Below are positions 12,898 through 26,774 of a stretch of 64,000 bases of DNA, one piece after another; the first letter of the stretch is position 1, and every line of letters starts with the position of its first letter. The stretch lies in assembly GCF_032854445.1 (NCBI RefSeq), contig NC_088296.1, positions 12,314,706 to 12,378,705 on the forward strand. The letters run 5' to 3'. Both the position numbers and the translations under genes were made by a program. The DNA is from Liolophura sinensis (lineage: Eukaryota; Mollusca; Polyplacophora; Chitonida; Chitonidae). The notes beneath the pieces were generated by a model. That model did no database searches and had not been told where the DNA came from. It saw nothing but the letters and a program-made list of their open reading frames with translations.

Positions 12898-13165
12898 TTT
12901 TGTGGTTCTGTTATGAGGGAAAAGAAGAATTGGTGGTTATGTTACGAGAAGAAAAGAAATCGGGTTTAGTTTCAATGCACAAGAATAGTGGCAGGGTTTA
13001 ATAGAAGGCAAAAAAAGAATAGTAGGCTCTGTTACGAGGGAAAGAAAGAATTTCTGTTTTAAGGGAAAAGAATGATAGAAGAAAGAATAGCAGGTTGTTA
13101 ACGAAAAGAAAGAGACCTAGTTTCAAGTTGGTAATAAAAATAATTGGTGGATTTTTGTTACAAAA
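12898..13165 (+). repeat. Degenerate purine-rich tandem repeat
   Basis: Loose repetition of a GTTACGAGGGAAAAGAA-type core at irregular spacing of roughly 40 bp, with strong purine bias on the + strand. The copies are too diverged to give a firm unit length. Confidence 0.65.
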
Positions 13166-14182
13166 AATGTGTTGTTTTTTGATTGTCCTATGTCACTGTA
13201 ATCTGGAAGGTATTGTTACATAAATTTATGGCAGTACATAATTTATACAAATACATGTATGGACAAGTAGTTTGAGCAGATGTAGGGTGTGAAAATTGGA
13301 ATATATGCCATGAAATGGAGGCTTTATGGAAATGTCCCATGGGAAGAAAGGGCTTTGTTCAAAGTACCAGAGATCTAGCCATGTGGTTGTGACCCAATTA
13401 ATCAATCGGACAGTCACTCCATCAATCAACAACAATGGTGTTGAGTTCTCGCTGCAAAAGGCCAGAACTGACACCGTAAAAAATTGAAACTTTGGACTGG
13501 CCCTTTGTCCCTGTTGATAAATTTCATTGCAAACAGAAGCAAACGGGGTCTCCGCAGGCAATTTGCTGTTTGGCATGAAATCGAGGGAGCAGTTGTTAGA
13601 AACAGTGGTGAGAATGGCAGACTTGGTGAGAATCGAGCTAGGATTCTGGGAAAGTCAAGGAAGCACCCATAGCAATGATGGATTGAGAGAGCAGACGGTT
13701 ATCATACATCACTTCCCTTCCCTCTTTGTGGACGGATAATACACATTTGTGCTGTTTGGCCGTTCACATTTTTCATGTTTTACAGCCCCCTAATCAACTC
13801 TGACTAGACTTAACGAGATAATGTTTTAGCGCAGGTATTTTAGCCATGTTTCATGTAAGCAGTCATGTTCTGTAGCTTGGTTTCTAAGTCTTTTGGTACC
13901 TGTGATACAGTCTGTGATCCTCTGGTGAAGTGGGAGAAAATAAATTAAACGTGTAGCATGTGTGTAATATTACTGGTTTATAACTAATATTTCATATTTC
14001 TAAGATGTCAGTTCATGTATAGTCTGAGGGTATTTTCCTTTGTATACTGATATAACTACTTTTGGGTGAAGCACAGAAGTTAGCCAAGCAAAAAGTCTAG
14101 TTTGTCGCCGAAGTCAGATTAAAAACATTTGTACATCGCACTGGAAGTAGCCGTGTCATATACAAAAAGCTTAGAGTAATAG
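13166..14182. other. Non-coding, nothing recognised
   Basis: No supported exon, RNA gene or repeat. The open frames of 62-116 codons around 13226-13740 overlap each other on both strands and lack splice or domain support. Confidence 0.55.
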
Positions 14183-14192
14183 GGTACATTTT

Positions 14193-14349
14193 GTATTTAT
14201 TTATTTATTTATTGGATTGGTGTTTTACGCCGTACTCAAGAATATTTCACTTATACGATGGCGACCAGCATTATGGTGGGAGGAAACTGGGCAGAACCCT
14301 GGGGAAACCCACGACCATCCGCAGGTTGCTGGCAGGTCTTCCCACTTAT
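14193..14349 (-). mobile_element. tRNA-derived SINE copy, head missing
   Basis: Reverse orientation: the TATTTATTTATT tail comes first, then GGTGTTTTACGCCGTACTCA, CAGCATTATGGTGGGAGG and GCAGGTTGCTGGCAGGTC. It stops at CCCACTTAT, near the start of the SINE body. A perfect 10-bp direct repeat GGTACATTTT flanks it (14183-14192 and 14350-14359). Confidence 0.93.
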
Positions 14350-14359
14350 GGTACATTTT

Positions 14360-17300
14360 TGATGCTGGTGGTACATTATGGTATTGGTACATAAAAATGT
14401 CAAATAACAAGGAGACACTGACACAGTATGACCCTAATAATGGTAAAACTAACACTTAAATGATAAAAATTAACCCCAAGTTGAATATGCATCATAAATC
14501 ATGGTCTTGCGTGCCAGTGGATCATTAACTTTATGGAATGATGTAGGTATCTTGACATGTACCTCTAATCCACGGGATAATGGGGGCGAATCCCCGAGAT
14601 AATGGCAAATCCTCCAGCTATCTCACATTACATGTTAAAATGCTATGTACAAGTAGATGTACTGTACATGGCAGTTTTGTCCTGTACCAGTCGGCGTGTA
14701 TACGATTATAAAAAACAAAAAACAAAAAAATGTCAAAATACAATTTGGCACAAGACTTTTTTCTTTTGCCCAGGGTCGTACTTCATGGCTTCAGAATTCA
14801 CAAAAAAGCCATGTTTATAGCAGTTTTATTTATACTCTGCACTTCTTAAAATCGTTTTGTCGTCTGTCATCTATAAAAGAAAAGGGGATTTCATATTTCG
14901 CTAAATATTTTTTTGGCCTTTTTCGATGGTTATGGCCTGTCGTGTACCAAAGCAAATGATCAAAACATGTACATGTTAAAACTCCTTGATTGGTTATCAA
15001 TTATGATACCTTATGGGATGTCCCTGGCTTCATAAAATGTGTGTGCTTTTTCCCCTCCTAGTTTCCCCCTTTTTTCTTACCCCACGGTTAAGTTTTGATT
15101 TTGTAAAAAACTATTTTGCTCTTCTCTGATTGGTCCGTTAGCTAATGAACACAAAACTCCAATCATCTTTACCAGCTGGATGTTCAGGTATTCAGCAGAA
15201 AACGAATTAAGGATCTATGATTGGCTAATAAATTATGACAGCACGTTACATGCTGAAGTATCACGGCTCTCAGCTATGCAGTTCTGTAGGGCTGGCCGTT
15301 GAATTCCATGCACAGCACAGATCTGTTTTACAGAAAGTGCACTCGTCATTAGGCTATCAGAAGAAGTCAGGCTAATTTTTACCGCTTAAGATTCCTGTCT
15401 GTTTGCTTGCATGTACTAATGTCCTTTTTAGCGTGCTCAGTCATGCTGTTACAGGTACATGTATTTGTAGTTTATGAACTTGTGGTGTAACGTTTTTTTT
15501 TCGTTGTTGTTGCAAGAAGGAAATCCAAAGGACAACGGAGCGAAATGTGGTTTGCAGACCTACAGGTACATGTACTTGGCTACATTGTAGGAGCAACAAA
15601 CAGCTGTATGCATGTGTAAGATGTTTGCTTTGGTCACTCAAATTTTTGACGTGGGGAGTCACTTAAACAGGGGCCTGTGTGCAAGATGACATCAACATTT
15701 TGTTGGCCTGTAATAGCTACTGAGAATTCGTGCTTGGTTATTCAAGAGCTATATCTGAGCAAGGAAGCAGGGGCCATGTAAGCATGTACCCAAATTCTTC
15801 CAAATTTTCGACAGCCTCTTCACCTAACACTTCGAAATATTCTGAGCGAAACTTTGGGGTGTAGAGAAATAATCTGCACAGTATTGTGATGCTGGCATCT
15901 TCAGTGACACAGACTAACGAATCATTTTAGCATCATTTCATAATGATTATGTGCATAAATTCTACTGGAAAAAAGTGCTTTATGGGTTGAAAAACTTGAA
16001 GATTTACACTATGACCTAATTGATGAAGAGAACATGGATTGCCAATGAAGAATTTCTGAAAGTGATCTGTGGTCTTTCATCTGCAATGAGACTAGAACTT
16101 TACACCACTGAGCCAGCTCGAGTCACCTGATACATGAGATGTACTGTAAGCCAACCACTGTTTGCACTGTGAGGGCCCAATTCCAGGTTAAACAAGATAC
16201 ACCATTTCCGCTGCTCAACCAGTAATCTAAAAACCTTGATCGGTTCACGTAGACGGAAATTTCATTGAATGAGATACTTAAATGCCAGAAGGTTGTTTGT
16301 GGTGTGAAGCCAACCAACTGATGAAACCCTTTTTTTTTTTAGCATTGGGGATTGATAGTTTTTTTCCATGATACGCAACGGCGGAACGTTTGAAGTTAGC
16401 ACATCAAAGGTGTTATGTAAACAATTCTACACACAAAGTGTGATCATTGGCACGGCAAGTCCGTGTTCCATTTTTTCTGTCATTTACACAAGCCGCAAAT
16501 CAGATCCAGCTTTTTGTTCAGTCATGTACCTGACAGATCATAATTTGAAAAAAAAATAAAGGTGAAGAAGAAGAAAAAAAAATGAGAATGTAAGCGTGTG
16601 TGTGATGAAAACAGCTGTTACATGTGTCTGAGTTTATTTATAAGGCTTTAAAATGTCCATCTGTAAACAAGTTTAAATCGCATTTGGTGCTATTGCTGTC
16701 GTTATTTGGCAACGTCAGATAAACACATTCTCGCAGGGATTGTGAGTATAGCAGTCCAGTGGGTATTGTGATTAGCCAGTGGGAATTCTGATATCCATAG
16801 TTGTTAGCTTGTGTGTGAGTCTATCAGTCCGTTTTCTTAGCTAACACTCCTCCTCTTGAAAACTTGTTCGGAGGTTTTCCCATTTTGTAGACTCTGGAAA
16901 TGAACCCAGTTTTCAGTGACCTTGCTCATAATTTTTGATCATTGAGATCAAAATATTGTTAGGGTCATTTAAGCCATATTTTATATGAGGCTGGCAATTA
17001 ACATAAAATCTTTAATGAATTTTTAATGAAGCTTGTTTCACATGTGTAAGTACAAAAATTACTTAGAACAATCCCCTTGTTTATCATTGGCCTTGACCTT
17101 TGGTTTTTCAAGGTCATTTATCTCTGGCTTCCATTACCTTATGAACACAATGTCTCTTTAATACACATTTGTCTATGGCTGAAGGGCTAGTGTTTTGTAC
17201 ACTAATTTTCTTTAGAACTTTAGGGTAGTTGAATTGACCAGTGCAAAGTTGTTTGATTGCAGTTTTTTCAGTTTAATTACGTACAAAAGTCACATCATTA

Positions 17301-18655
17301 TGATCACACTTCTGTGGTTTTATTCAACAGTGGCAGATGAACAATCCTCCATTACGTGTCAGCAGGCCAAAGATCTGATTTATCTGTCTTGTCGAAGACG
17401 TAATGAAAGTTTTCTGTGTCTTTTGTTTACGTCCATGCCAAAGAAAATTGGAACGAGTGCAAAAGCATGTTGAAAATCAATAGCTTTCTTCTCCGTGATC
17501 ACTTTTTGTGGGAAGCTGCCCCCTAGTGGCACTTTGCTTCCATTGACTTGAGGCTAAGTTTAATTTTCGTCTCTCTTTAGATTACTTGCGACTTTTTTTT
17601 TTTTGTATAATGAGTTGCACTTTTTCTTCCAACCTCATTTCCTAATAGAACTTATTAATGGAGGTGCCATGCTTGATTGCACAAGTGTATACAATGATTA
17701 ATGAAGTAGTCTGTATGCATGTACCGTCATTATTTATTTTTTTTATATATATATATTTCTTTACAGCTCATGATTCAACTAATTTCATTGCAATTCCATA
17801 AAGCATATCAATAAATGCACTTGTGGAAATAACATGCAATTTTGAATACGTACAATTTATTTAACTTTTCGTCCGGTGCCATGCTACAGTATGAAATGCC
17901 ATTACAATAGGGGGGTTAAGGTTAATGACCCTGTGACACTGGAGTACCGGCATCAATTAACCACCTTTGTTCAAATTACAGTTGATTTGCATGCACTTAC
18001 ATGTATGACATGCTGCCAAATGTTATAACCTGGGTACTAAACTACTGAATTTGGCCTAGTATTTTTCCATTGGTGTTCTGAATTCAGATGGTACTGTTAA
18101 TCTTAGAAAAGTTTTTAGAAGTTTATTTGGAATCTTGGATGATATTATTCTGTACACCAAAAGTTTCAGCAACAAAAAGAATACACGTTCTTTATGACCT
18201 TTTGTTTAATTGCCTCTAAAGCTGCAATTTTGGGGACTAGTTTTTAGTTAAAAATACAGTGTAAGGTGGTCATAAGTCGTATCACTGATTTTCATTATCG
18301 GAACTGCACTAGGCCTGTAGTGTTGGACGCTATACATTGTTGATTTTATTGGGAACTGGCCCAGACTTGTAGTGATACAGCCATAGTGCACACATTACAG
18401 AGAGAGCAGAGAAGGGCGAGAATTACCACCAGGAACCTAGGAGAATTGGTTAAATATTTACCATTTGTAACTTGTGATGTTCGTGTTTCAGGGGGAACAA
18501 ATTAATTTATCTCAAATTGCATGATTTGTTAAATTAAATTACAGCTGGAAAAACGTTGTAGGCTTTTCCCAAATAATTGTATTATGCATATGTGGAGTCG
18601 TCAGTACTGTTACATGTTTAGCGAGTAGGCAGTTTAATGTTGTCTTAATGGTCTT
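14360..18655. other. Non-coding, nothing firm recognised
   Basis: AT-rich sequence. A weak A-box-like TGGCTCAGTGG is present on the minus strand near 16108-16118 without a convincing B box. A short T/A run (TATATATATAT) lies at 17744-17756. No exon was supported. Confidence 0.55.
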
Positions 18656-18659
18656 CCAT

Positions 18660-18910
18660 ATAAATCAGGTGTAGGGGGTGACACTAAAACCAGCACTTGT
18701 ACTGGATCCGGTAATGGACTGACTTTACCTTGGGGGGGACATTATACTAGTGCCAGGGAAAATAAGTCTGACAACGCATCAGGATATGATGCCCAGTTAA
18801 GGCTTACCTGGATGACTTAGCCCATCGCCATGACGATAAACGATCTTAGCGTTAATATCCCATAGCCCCCTTAGCCTGTCGGTGAAGGCCTTCAGTTAAA
18901 AGGCTATAGA
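18660..18910. promoter_or_regulatory. Candidate non-coding regulatory island
   Basis: A complex block with CATCGCCATGACGATAAACG and TTAGCGTTAATATCCCATAG, CpG-containing and repeat-free, amid AT-rich sequence. There is no open frame of note. Its status rests only on composition. Confidence 0.25.
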
Positions 18911-21900
18911 CGCTGTGAAATTTATAGCTCCCCTTCTTGCTGTTACTTAATGAATGTCTTGCTTTTAATGCACATGTGCATCATTGGGGAAAACAGGACA
19001 AGACAAACAGGAAAGTTTGTCCAGTGCCATCCTCTAGAGTTCAGTTACTGTAAGTGCCAACTTGAATCTGGCTTGACACAGAATAGATACATATATGTTT
19101 TTCAGGCCTTTTTTTTCTCCAGACATTTTTTTCTCCAGGACCTTGTGAATTTGAGCTTACATTTCATCCATGACAACCACAAAATGGATGCTTTAATTTT
19201 GGGGAAATCTCAGAAACCAAATAAGATTAATAGTGTTAATCGGTGAACAAGTAAACCAAATTTGACATTGCTACAACATGGATCCTTAATCAGTCAATCA
19301 AGCATTCAGTGAAGTCACATTTTACAGTTTCTTATTCAAAGTGGAAGGTGTAAACAAGCCGTATCAATATCATTTACCAGAATCTGACAAGGCTTGGGTC
19401 TGGCTGAGTATTTGTCCTCTTGTGTTCCATCGATTTTATTGAAATATTCTCGAAGAAATCTTCCGAAAGTTTTTTTTATTGAAGTGTTTATTATTTCTTT
19501 CTTTAGTTCTATTTCTGTCCGTGACCTGACTTACCAGAAACATAGAAGCATAGCCTTATTCCTGACATCAAAGCATTATAGAAAGAAACTGAAATTCCAC
19601 TTTGAACTTCTGACAGTCTTAAGGTTACCAAACACAGCATTATTCCTAAACTCCATTCAGTTTATAAACAAACAGAAACTTTATTTTGGAGCTCACTGAC
19701 CCTCTTATGGTTATCAGACATAACAGTTGTGCTGTTCTAAAGAAAAGCCAGTCTAACAGTTAGTCATTACTTCCAGAAGTTCAAAGTTGGAGATTTATTT
19801 ATTTAAACTTCTGATCTTGACAGCTGTAGTGTTTTGCCACCTGTAAGTTCTATTGAGCAGCTAAGACAGCTGGGCCACAGTTAATTGCTACTGATTGAGA
19901 GCCTCTGTGTTGAGTAGCTGTTCCTGTTGTTGTTTCAATGTCATGTTTTCGTCAGTTTGAACGGTCTTGGTTTTTGAATTATCTGGGTTTGAAGTCTGTC
20001 TGGAAAGAAGCTAAATGGCTCTTCAAGTTCTTTGGAATAATACACAGTTTTCATGGGTAAGTGTTTTCTCTGAGAAACCTTGAAACTTGGCTGTCTGATG
20101 GAAGCCATTTTGCAATGTTTTGACATGAGCCTCTGTGACTAGCCTGGTGCTTTTCTGCTGAAGAGGTTAAAAGGCAAGCAAACGAGAGAATGAACAAAAT
20201 CAAAGACAAGCAAATTTGGGTACATCATGACAAGGACTGTTAGATTGGAGAAGGGGAGGACATATGAGAAATTTGGATAACTGGCTAGGCGGAAGACCTT
20301 GGTCTGAGTCCATAAAAACCTGCAGATTGATGCTTCTCTTCCCCAAAACAGCTGTAGGAGTATGGTGAACCATTCGTGCCATGTTCTATCGTCAGACGAT
20401 GGCAAAAACTTTTGACATCCCATTTGTGATCTATACATGCTATCACAGATCATAGAGAAAATTATTTGTGTCTACATTTTTTTCGCTCTTAAATGGCGAC
20501 CATGTTTGCAATGGTAGATACATTTTTAACAGCAGGTTTTCCTGCCATTGAGTTTCTCCATACAAATGTACCCAAGTGACCTTTAACCCCAGCCATTGAA
20601 CAGATCAATGTTGTACAATAACAAGTTCCAGCACAAAGCAAATTTACATTTTTTTTACTGTTACATTGTAAATGATGTACATGAATATTTTATTATTGAG
20701 CAATTGTTGAAATCAAGATTCAGCATTGTGTTTAAATTGGTGGAATTTAATTCAGACCTTGACCCAGCCCTCCTACCACTGTGAGTAGTAGTCACAAATT
20801 TCTTCTCCTGTTAACTTCAATATTTGTCGAATTTGACTGTCAATATTTATTTCCGCATCATATTGTGTTTGCCTGAAAGTTTTTTCTGAGGCATATAAAA
20901 GTCATAAAATATTACTTTAATTCCTGAAATTTACACTTTCAAAGTTCTCTAATTCTTCAACCTTCTCACATGTTTTCAAGATGTTTGTTCAGGCATATCC
21001 TGAAGGCATCCTATGTTGACTGATAAAATTATACTTTTTGTGAAGCCCTGAGACTGGCTTATTCAACCAATGTATTTTTGTCTCCAAGATCAAATTAAAT
21101 ATGTGCATAAATTACACTGAAAGCTGCTCTTTTATAATATATCACCGTGTGACAGTGTGTAATGGTCATAAAATATTTGGTGCTGAATTTAACATTATTC
21201 AAGCAAACCTCATGACACCTTTCTAAATTCTAGATTTTTCATAATTAGGGAAATTGAGCAACTGGGATAAAATGTCTGACTCCCAAAGGTATCATAATGT
21301 GTATTAAGTGCAGGCTTTCAGTATTGAGCAATGGCATTCGGGACTCCGGACTCTGTAAGGCGTGCCTAAGAACAGCAATCAACTACCCACAAAAGCCATT
21401 TCTCTTAACTCAGCAGGGCAAGCAGACAAGGTGACATATATATTGGTCTGTACTGCCCCCCAAACCTCTCCCCTACCCCCTCCAATCCCCCTTTACTCTC
21501 CCTTAGACAAATTCAAGCACACCAGTCTACACCACCATTACAAAAGGTACCAAGAATTTACAAGTAAAAAGTTACAGTAACTTTGCTGTGTTAGCTAGCG
21601 ACCAAGTGGTCTGATGGGGGCTCCCAGAAAACCACTGATCTTCACTGATGAGATTTCACCAGTAGAGGTCAAAACAGTCAGATGTACCCCTCTCTACTTA
21701 TCTTTCTTCATGTCCCTGGAACGATTTTTTATTACACATGGAACACCCGTGGTTGTTTATGTGCTATTGTGTGTGTGTGTGTTTTTTTTTTCAATTGTTG
21801 CCAAACATTTATGAATAAATAAATTTACCAAAAATTTGCTGAATTACATGTACTATAAATGATGAAATCAGAGCTGGATTTCATTGCACTTTATTATTTC

Positions 21901-24470
21901 TTATACCTTAAACTGGATCAGTTTATTTAAAAGCCTGTGCCTAGGAAAAGAGAGATCCTCTGTAAACTTACCACCAAGCTCACCTACTGTACCCTGTTTA
22001 TTGCCATACACTTGTAATCCCCAGCTTCACCCACCCCTCTTCCCCCACCCTACTCATCTTCTCAATCCCCCACCCCTCCCTCCATCCCTCCATCCCATGC
22101 ATTGCCTCACCCTGAGTCCAGCACCCTTAGCTCTAAGCTGCCATTCTTCAGTAATGTGACCACATGTCTTAGTTTGCAGCCAATTCAGTTTCACAGCATG
22201 ATAGTCTCTGGCTGTGTTCAACACTGGTACATGTGCTGGCACAGACAGAAAGCTGATTCTATATCACTACATATACATGCATCTTAGTTGTCTTACTCTA
22301 TCCTTGGTTTTCTTTCCCGTGGTAGCTGAGACCAATACATATCAAAGTGATTTCTGACAGGAGCTTTGGAAAATCTTTCAAATATGACATTAGAGGACAT
22401 ATTTAGTGCCTTAAAATTTAAAAAATTTAGACTACTTTTAAAATGTTATTGTAAAACAAAATTGGTGAAGATTTCGATTTCCGGTACCAAAACTAAGCAT
22501 TGTGACCAGGTTTTAATTTTTCTTTTTTGCTTAAATGGAGAAATGGTTTTGTGAAATCTCCTGCTGATATTTGAGTCTGAGAAGATTGTACATATACATG
22601 ATGCTTCAGTCATGAGGTATATGTTGAGATGTAATAAAAAGACTGCAGTAAAATAGAAATACTTGTATGTCCAGTATGTCCAGTAAAGGCAGGTTCTGAG
22701 TAAATCGGTTCTCTGTCTCACAACATATGCTGTAGTTAAAATGTACTTTTGTTTATTTGTGTGATTTTCTGAGGGCAGCTGATGTTTGGGTCTTACAAAA
22801 TATTATGTAATACTGTAGTGAATTATTTACTACGGAACATAGTTGGTGGTAGTCAAAACATGACAACACGCCTGCTATAAAATAGACATACAAATCCGCA
22901 CATTGATTTTCAGGGTAGAGATCCTCCCTGCCACCAGACACTTGAAGACATCTATAAACTTACACTCTATGTTCATTCAAACTAAAATATGTGAAATCTT
23001 GACTCCCCAGTTTTTGTTCGGATTATTCTTCTGTTTGGAGGTTAGAATATAGAAAGAAAAGAAAGAAAGAACACAACTTCATATTCGCTGGAATTTATTG
23101 CTCTGCCATTCAATGGAAGATCATAAGGGCCATTCACTGAAGAGCTACAAACAAATGCGACTTTCTTTACCTTCTTTCGCGCGGTCTTCAATTGAGCTGT
23201 TTTGCTGTGAGCTTATGAAATGCTTACTGGCTCAGTTAGCCATGCTTTTATACCCATGTCTGGTGGTCTAAAAGCTTTTGGGGAACCTGACGCTTGCCCT
23301 GGCGCCAGCCAGACTAAGTGCTTTGAGCTGGGTACCACTTCAGACTACAACGTTTTAAGACCTACTCTTCAAAGTATACCTTTTTTTGGTGCCAACAAAT
23401 ACATGTAACAATGGCCTTTCACACCCACCCACACCCAGGTGCTTTTAAGTAAATTCTAGAAATTTGCAGTTTTGAATTTTAATTGCCGATGTCAGCATAA
23501 AATATCTCGTTTTGTGGAAGGTTACGTTGAAAATACAGGTACATGTATTATAAAATCAGTGGGAAAAGGTGTGGAAGTGTAATGGTAAAGTATCGACATA
23601 TACAATCTTAATTTTTAGGTAAATTAAGGAAAAATTCTTTCGACATTGATTTTTGTAAAAAAGAAACAGTTTTTTTAACAGTAGCTTTAATTATGTCTAG
23701 TAATAATATGGTGATTGAAGAACCAAAAAAATTTATAACCAAAGCTCTCAGCAACGTTTGCAATTCATATTCTAAAGATGGGTTTAAGGTTTCTTTCAAC
23801 GAGAAAAGACCTTAACAGTTCAATTCGCATGATAGCCGCATTTTGGATAACACATCAAATTATTATGTAATAGCCAATTCTTACGCACTCTTATATCTTA
23901 TGTAAAGTTTGTAATAAAAATCCTAAAGGTTTGATTAAAATCACAGGGTTTTTCTTCTTTTCAAAATTATTTGTACGCTGAAAAATTGAGCTGATACTCA
24001 GGTGGCTTGTGTAGATAGATATTTTCACACAAAAGACTGTGCTTAGAAAATAGCCATCGTGTACCTGTATGGAGGCTGATATGTGCATTCTGATAACAGT
24101 GTTATAACTTCATACACTGTTGTGCCAAAGGTTGGTGGTTTATTCTGTTGACCACTAGACACACCGTACATTGTAACAGTTGACAATATGAAATTCATTA
24201 TTTTTTTACCACTCATCAACAGAAAAGGTGTCTCAAATACATGACCGAAAGAGGATGTTCAGAATTTAAAAAAAAAAAAATACCCAAATCCTCAGTTGGA
24301 ACATTTATGCATCAACAAAAAAAAGGCTTTCAAATTAACAGTTTTTAAAGAATTGTCAATGAAATGGTGAGAAAAGGCTGCAAAATTGTATTGGCAAGAC
24401 GCTTCTTCAGTATCAGACCTTCGTCCATTTTGGAGCTAGTTAGTGGTATTATCACACTTCTTTCAGAAGA
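18911..24470. other. Non-coding, nothing recognised
   Basis: AT-rich sequence with scattered T-runs. C-rich patches lie at 21450-21500 and 21955-22120. Many 60-100 codon open frames appear on both strands with no domain, no splice support and frequent mutual overlap. Confidence 0.55.
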
Positions 24471-24477
24471 CCATTAG

Positions 24478-24603
24478 TCTGATAGTGCACCGAAATTTAT
24501 CCTCCCCAGATTTTTGATTTTGTCAGGTGTGTCTTACTTACATGTCTACAATTTGTCTGAGGAGTCTGGGAGTGTGATAGCATTGCTCAGATTTGAAGGC
24601 CTG
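24478..24603 (+). repeat. Dispersed repeat, copy 2
   Basis: It corresponds to 6275-6421. It starts with one unit resembling the 33-bp minisatellite (CCATTAGTCTGAT...GCACC), then CCTCCCCAGATTTTTGATTT, TGTCAGGTGTGTCTTACTT and ATTTGAAGGCCTGC. Only one minisatellite unit is present here, against about seven at the first locus. Confidence 0.75.
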
Positions 24604-25545
24604 CTGCATGATGAAGAATCCAGCCAGTATAGAATATTACTTTACTTTCGCTGAAGAAGTGTATGATAGCCAGTCCAGTGCTATGAAGGCCCAGCTTAGC
24701 CCTCCCCCCCCCCCCCCACTCCCTCTCCTTTGCTCCCTCAGTTATTTGTTTGAACAGCATGAATAACCAGTCAGACTGTATTACTTCTGACCGTTGGTCA
24801 TCAATTACATCGCCAGTGGTGTGGTCAGACAGTCAGCTAATGAAAACTGACCAGATGTCAAACACAGGAAACCAATTTATCCTGATAGGACTTTAGAAAC
24901 TAGAAGCGCATAGTTCAAAACCCGAACCTGTTCTAAGACTGAACGGGAGGAAACTTAGACATTGTTGATATATGTGGTGTCTTTAAAAGCGTAAAGTGAT
25001 GCCCCTAATGACATAGAATTAGGCTAATTATACTTATATGTCCATTTTATTTTATTTCTTTTGCCTCCTCAGCATTGTAATATATTTGTATGCTCTTTTT
25101 TTTTTCTGAATCTTCCTCCCTTTTCTCGTTTTTTGTTTGACACAGCTTATATCAGAAGCATACATGTAGCTATAAAAAAAAAACATGAAGATCACTGTTA
25201 TAAAGATATTAATGCTTTACACTGTTTTTTAGAATATTTACAAAAATTTAGATTTTTTCTTCAACAATTTCATAGAAACATTCTTCTTATATAGTGGCAT
25301 GAGCTGCATTCCAAATTGATCATTTGCTGTTGATACATAATTCAGGCATTTTCATTAAAGATATTTTTGTCGTAACTTTCTTATGTACATGGTAATCAAC
25401 GATGATGATTTAGTTTATCCAAAATCAAACCGCATGTACCAGCGTTCTCCACTGTATCCAATTTCTGTCCCACTCACACCCTGCATTTATTTTGCGCACG
25501 ATTTAGCAACACAAATTGCATTACCTGTGCACTGTTATTTGATAG
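24604..25545. other. Non-coding, nothing recognised
   Basis: Contains a C-run at 24704-24718 and T-rich sequence. No exon or repeat family was identified. Confidence 0.55.
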
Positions 25546-25549
25546 ACGC

Positions 25550-26080
25550 TTGATTGCAAGACTTGTGCACTAAGAGCATCCACCGTTAGCTTGGTGATAT
25601 TAGTTACTTCTTATTGGGTAGGTCCTAATCACCGCTGGCTTATTGTTCTGCTGGAAAGTTTTAGTAGGGGGAGGCCAATTGGCCCCGAGCTGAAATTCCT
25701 TCACGAAAGAGAGCAAAATTGAATTACGTCTGGAGCCTATTAAGATCCCTGGGGTGGATGAAGTGAGATGGTGTGTATGTGCTGGTTAAAGAGAGTTCTT
25801 GACATGGCATTTGTACCCTGATTGTTGGTGGGAACCAATGTCCAGCACCGACTCTCACTATTCATTGACTCGTGGTAAATCAATAGATCGTATGCTGCAT
25901 GGCTGCAATAGACAGCTGCTTACATTTCACTCGCCACTTAGTGCGCTTGTATTACTAAAGCGTCATTACATCTACTCGCCGAGAAAGTTGGCGTACAAAT
26001 TCACCGCGCCAGTGGTTGGCCTGTGGTGCCTCTGTCTAATACCTGCTGAATGCCATTAACAGAATGTTCCACCAAGCCAC
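25550..26080. promoter_or_regulatory. Candidate non-coding regulatory island
   Basis: A complex, repeat-free block with CpG sites (ATTACGTCTGGAGCC, ACTCGCCGAGAAAGTTGGCG) and an E-box CAGCTG at about 25913-25918. An 86-codon open frame on + and another on - overlap it and match nothing I recognise. Regulatory status is inferred from composition alone. Confidence 0.28.
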
Positions 26081-26395
26081 AGTTTGCCAGAGGTTTGCTT
26101 GAAGTGCACTTTTGGAATGATTTTTGAATGCTAAAACAAGCATACATTTGCAGTACATGTAGCTGCAAAAAGTTTGATTCCATCTTGGATTCAGTCATCT
26201 CACTAAGTGAGTAGCCCTTGTTAATTGATCGAATGCCAAAACTTCCACTGACAGACAGACAAAGTGACTTTAAGGTTGCTTTATTAAACACTACAAACCT
26301 CAGAAAGAGAACTGGATATGAGCCTTTAACTTCACTGCTGTGGCAGTTAATTGTGGAGCCTTGGTAACTATGTGTATAATGTCTTACATTTGTTA

Positions 26396-26432
26396 AAGAG
26401 TGAGTGAGTGAGTGAGTGCTTGGGGTTTAACA
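26396..26432 (+). mobile_element. Fragment of the (AGTG)n-ended dispersed element
   Basis: AGTGAGTGAGTGAGTGCTTG then GGGTTTAACATG matches the end of the longer element at 28986 and the reverse complement of 31240-31300. Only the terminal part is present. Confidence 0.7.
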
Positions 26433-26774
26433 TGCTCCACCTGTTTACACCCTGCTTTCCTCCACCGGTTTAAACTCTGGTTTCCTTCACTCGTAAAACT
26501 GACCTCTACTATATTTGGTGAAGAACTTTTGAACATGGGATTAAAAACCAAATTAAATCATATGAATTTACTGTTTTAGAACATCCAAATCACAGTAAAA
26601 ACTTTCTTAAAACGCTGTATTTTTGGAATTTTGGCCTGTAGTGTTATTGGAGTTATAGGATTTGTTCCTGAGAGCCTGATGCATGAAGGATGCAACTCTA
26701 GTTATACGTGTATGTGAAAGCCTGTGTACTTAAAATACTTCACATGTAACTGGCAGTTCTGTGGTTAGCTACAT

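Noticed and set aside
16075-16130. Possible tRNA gene on the minus strand (TGGCTCAGTGG motif)
   Set aside because: The A-box-like motif has no B box at the expected distance and no cloverleaf could be drawn.
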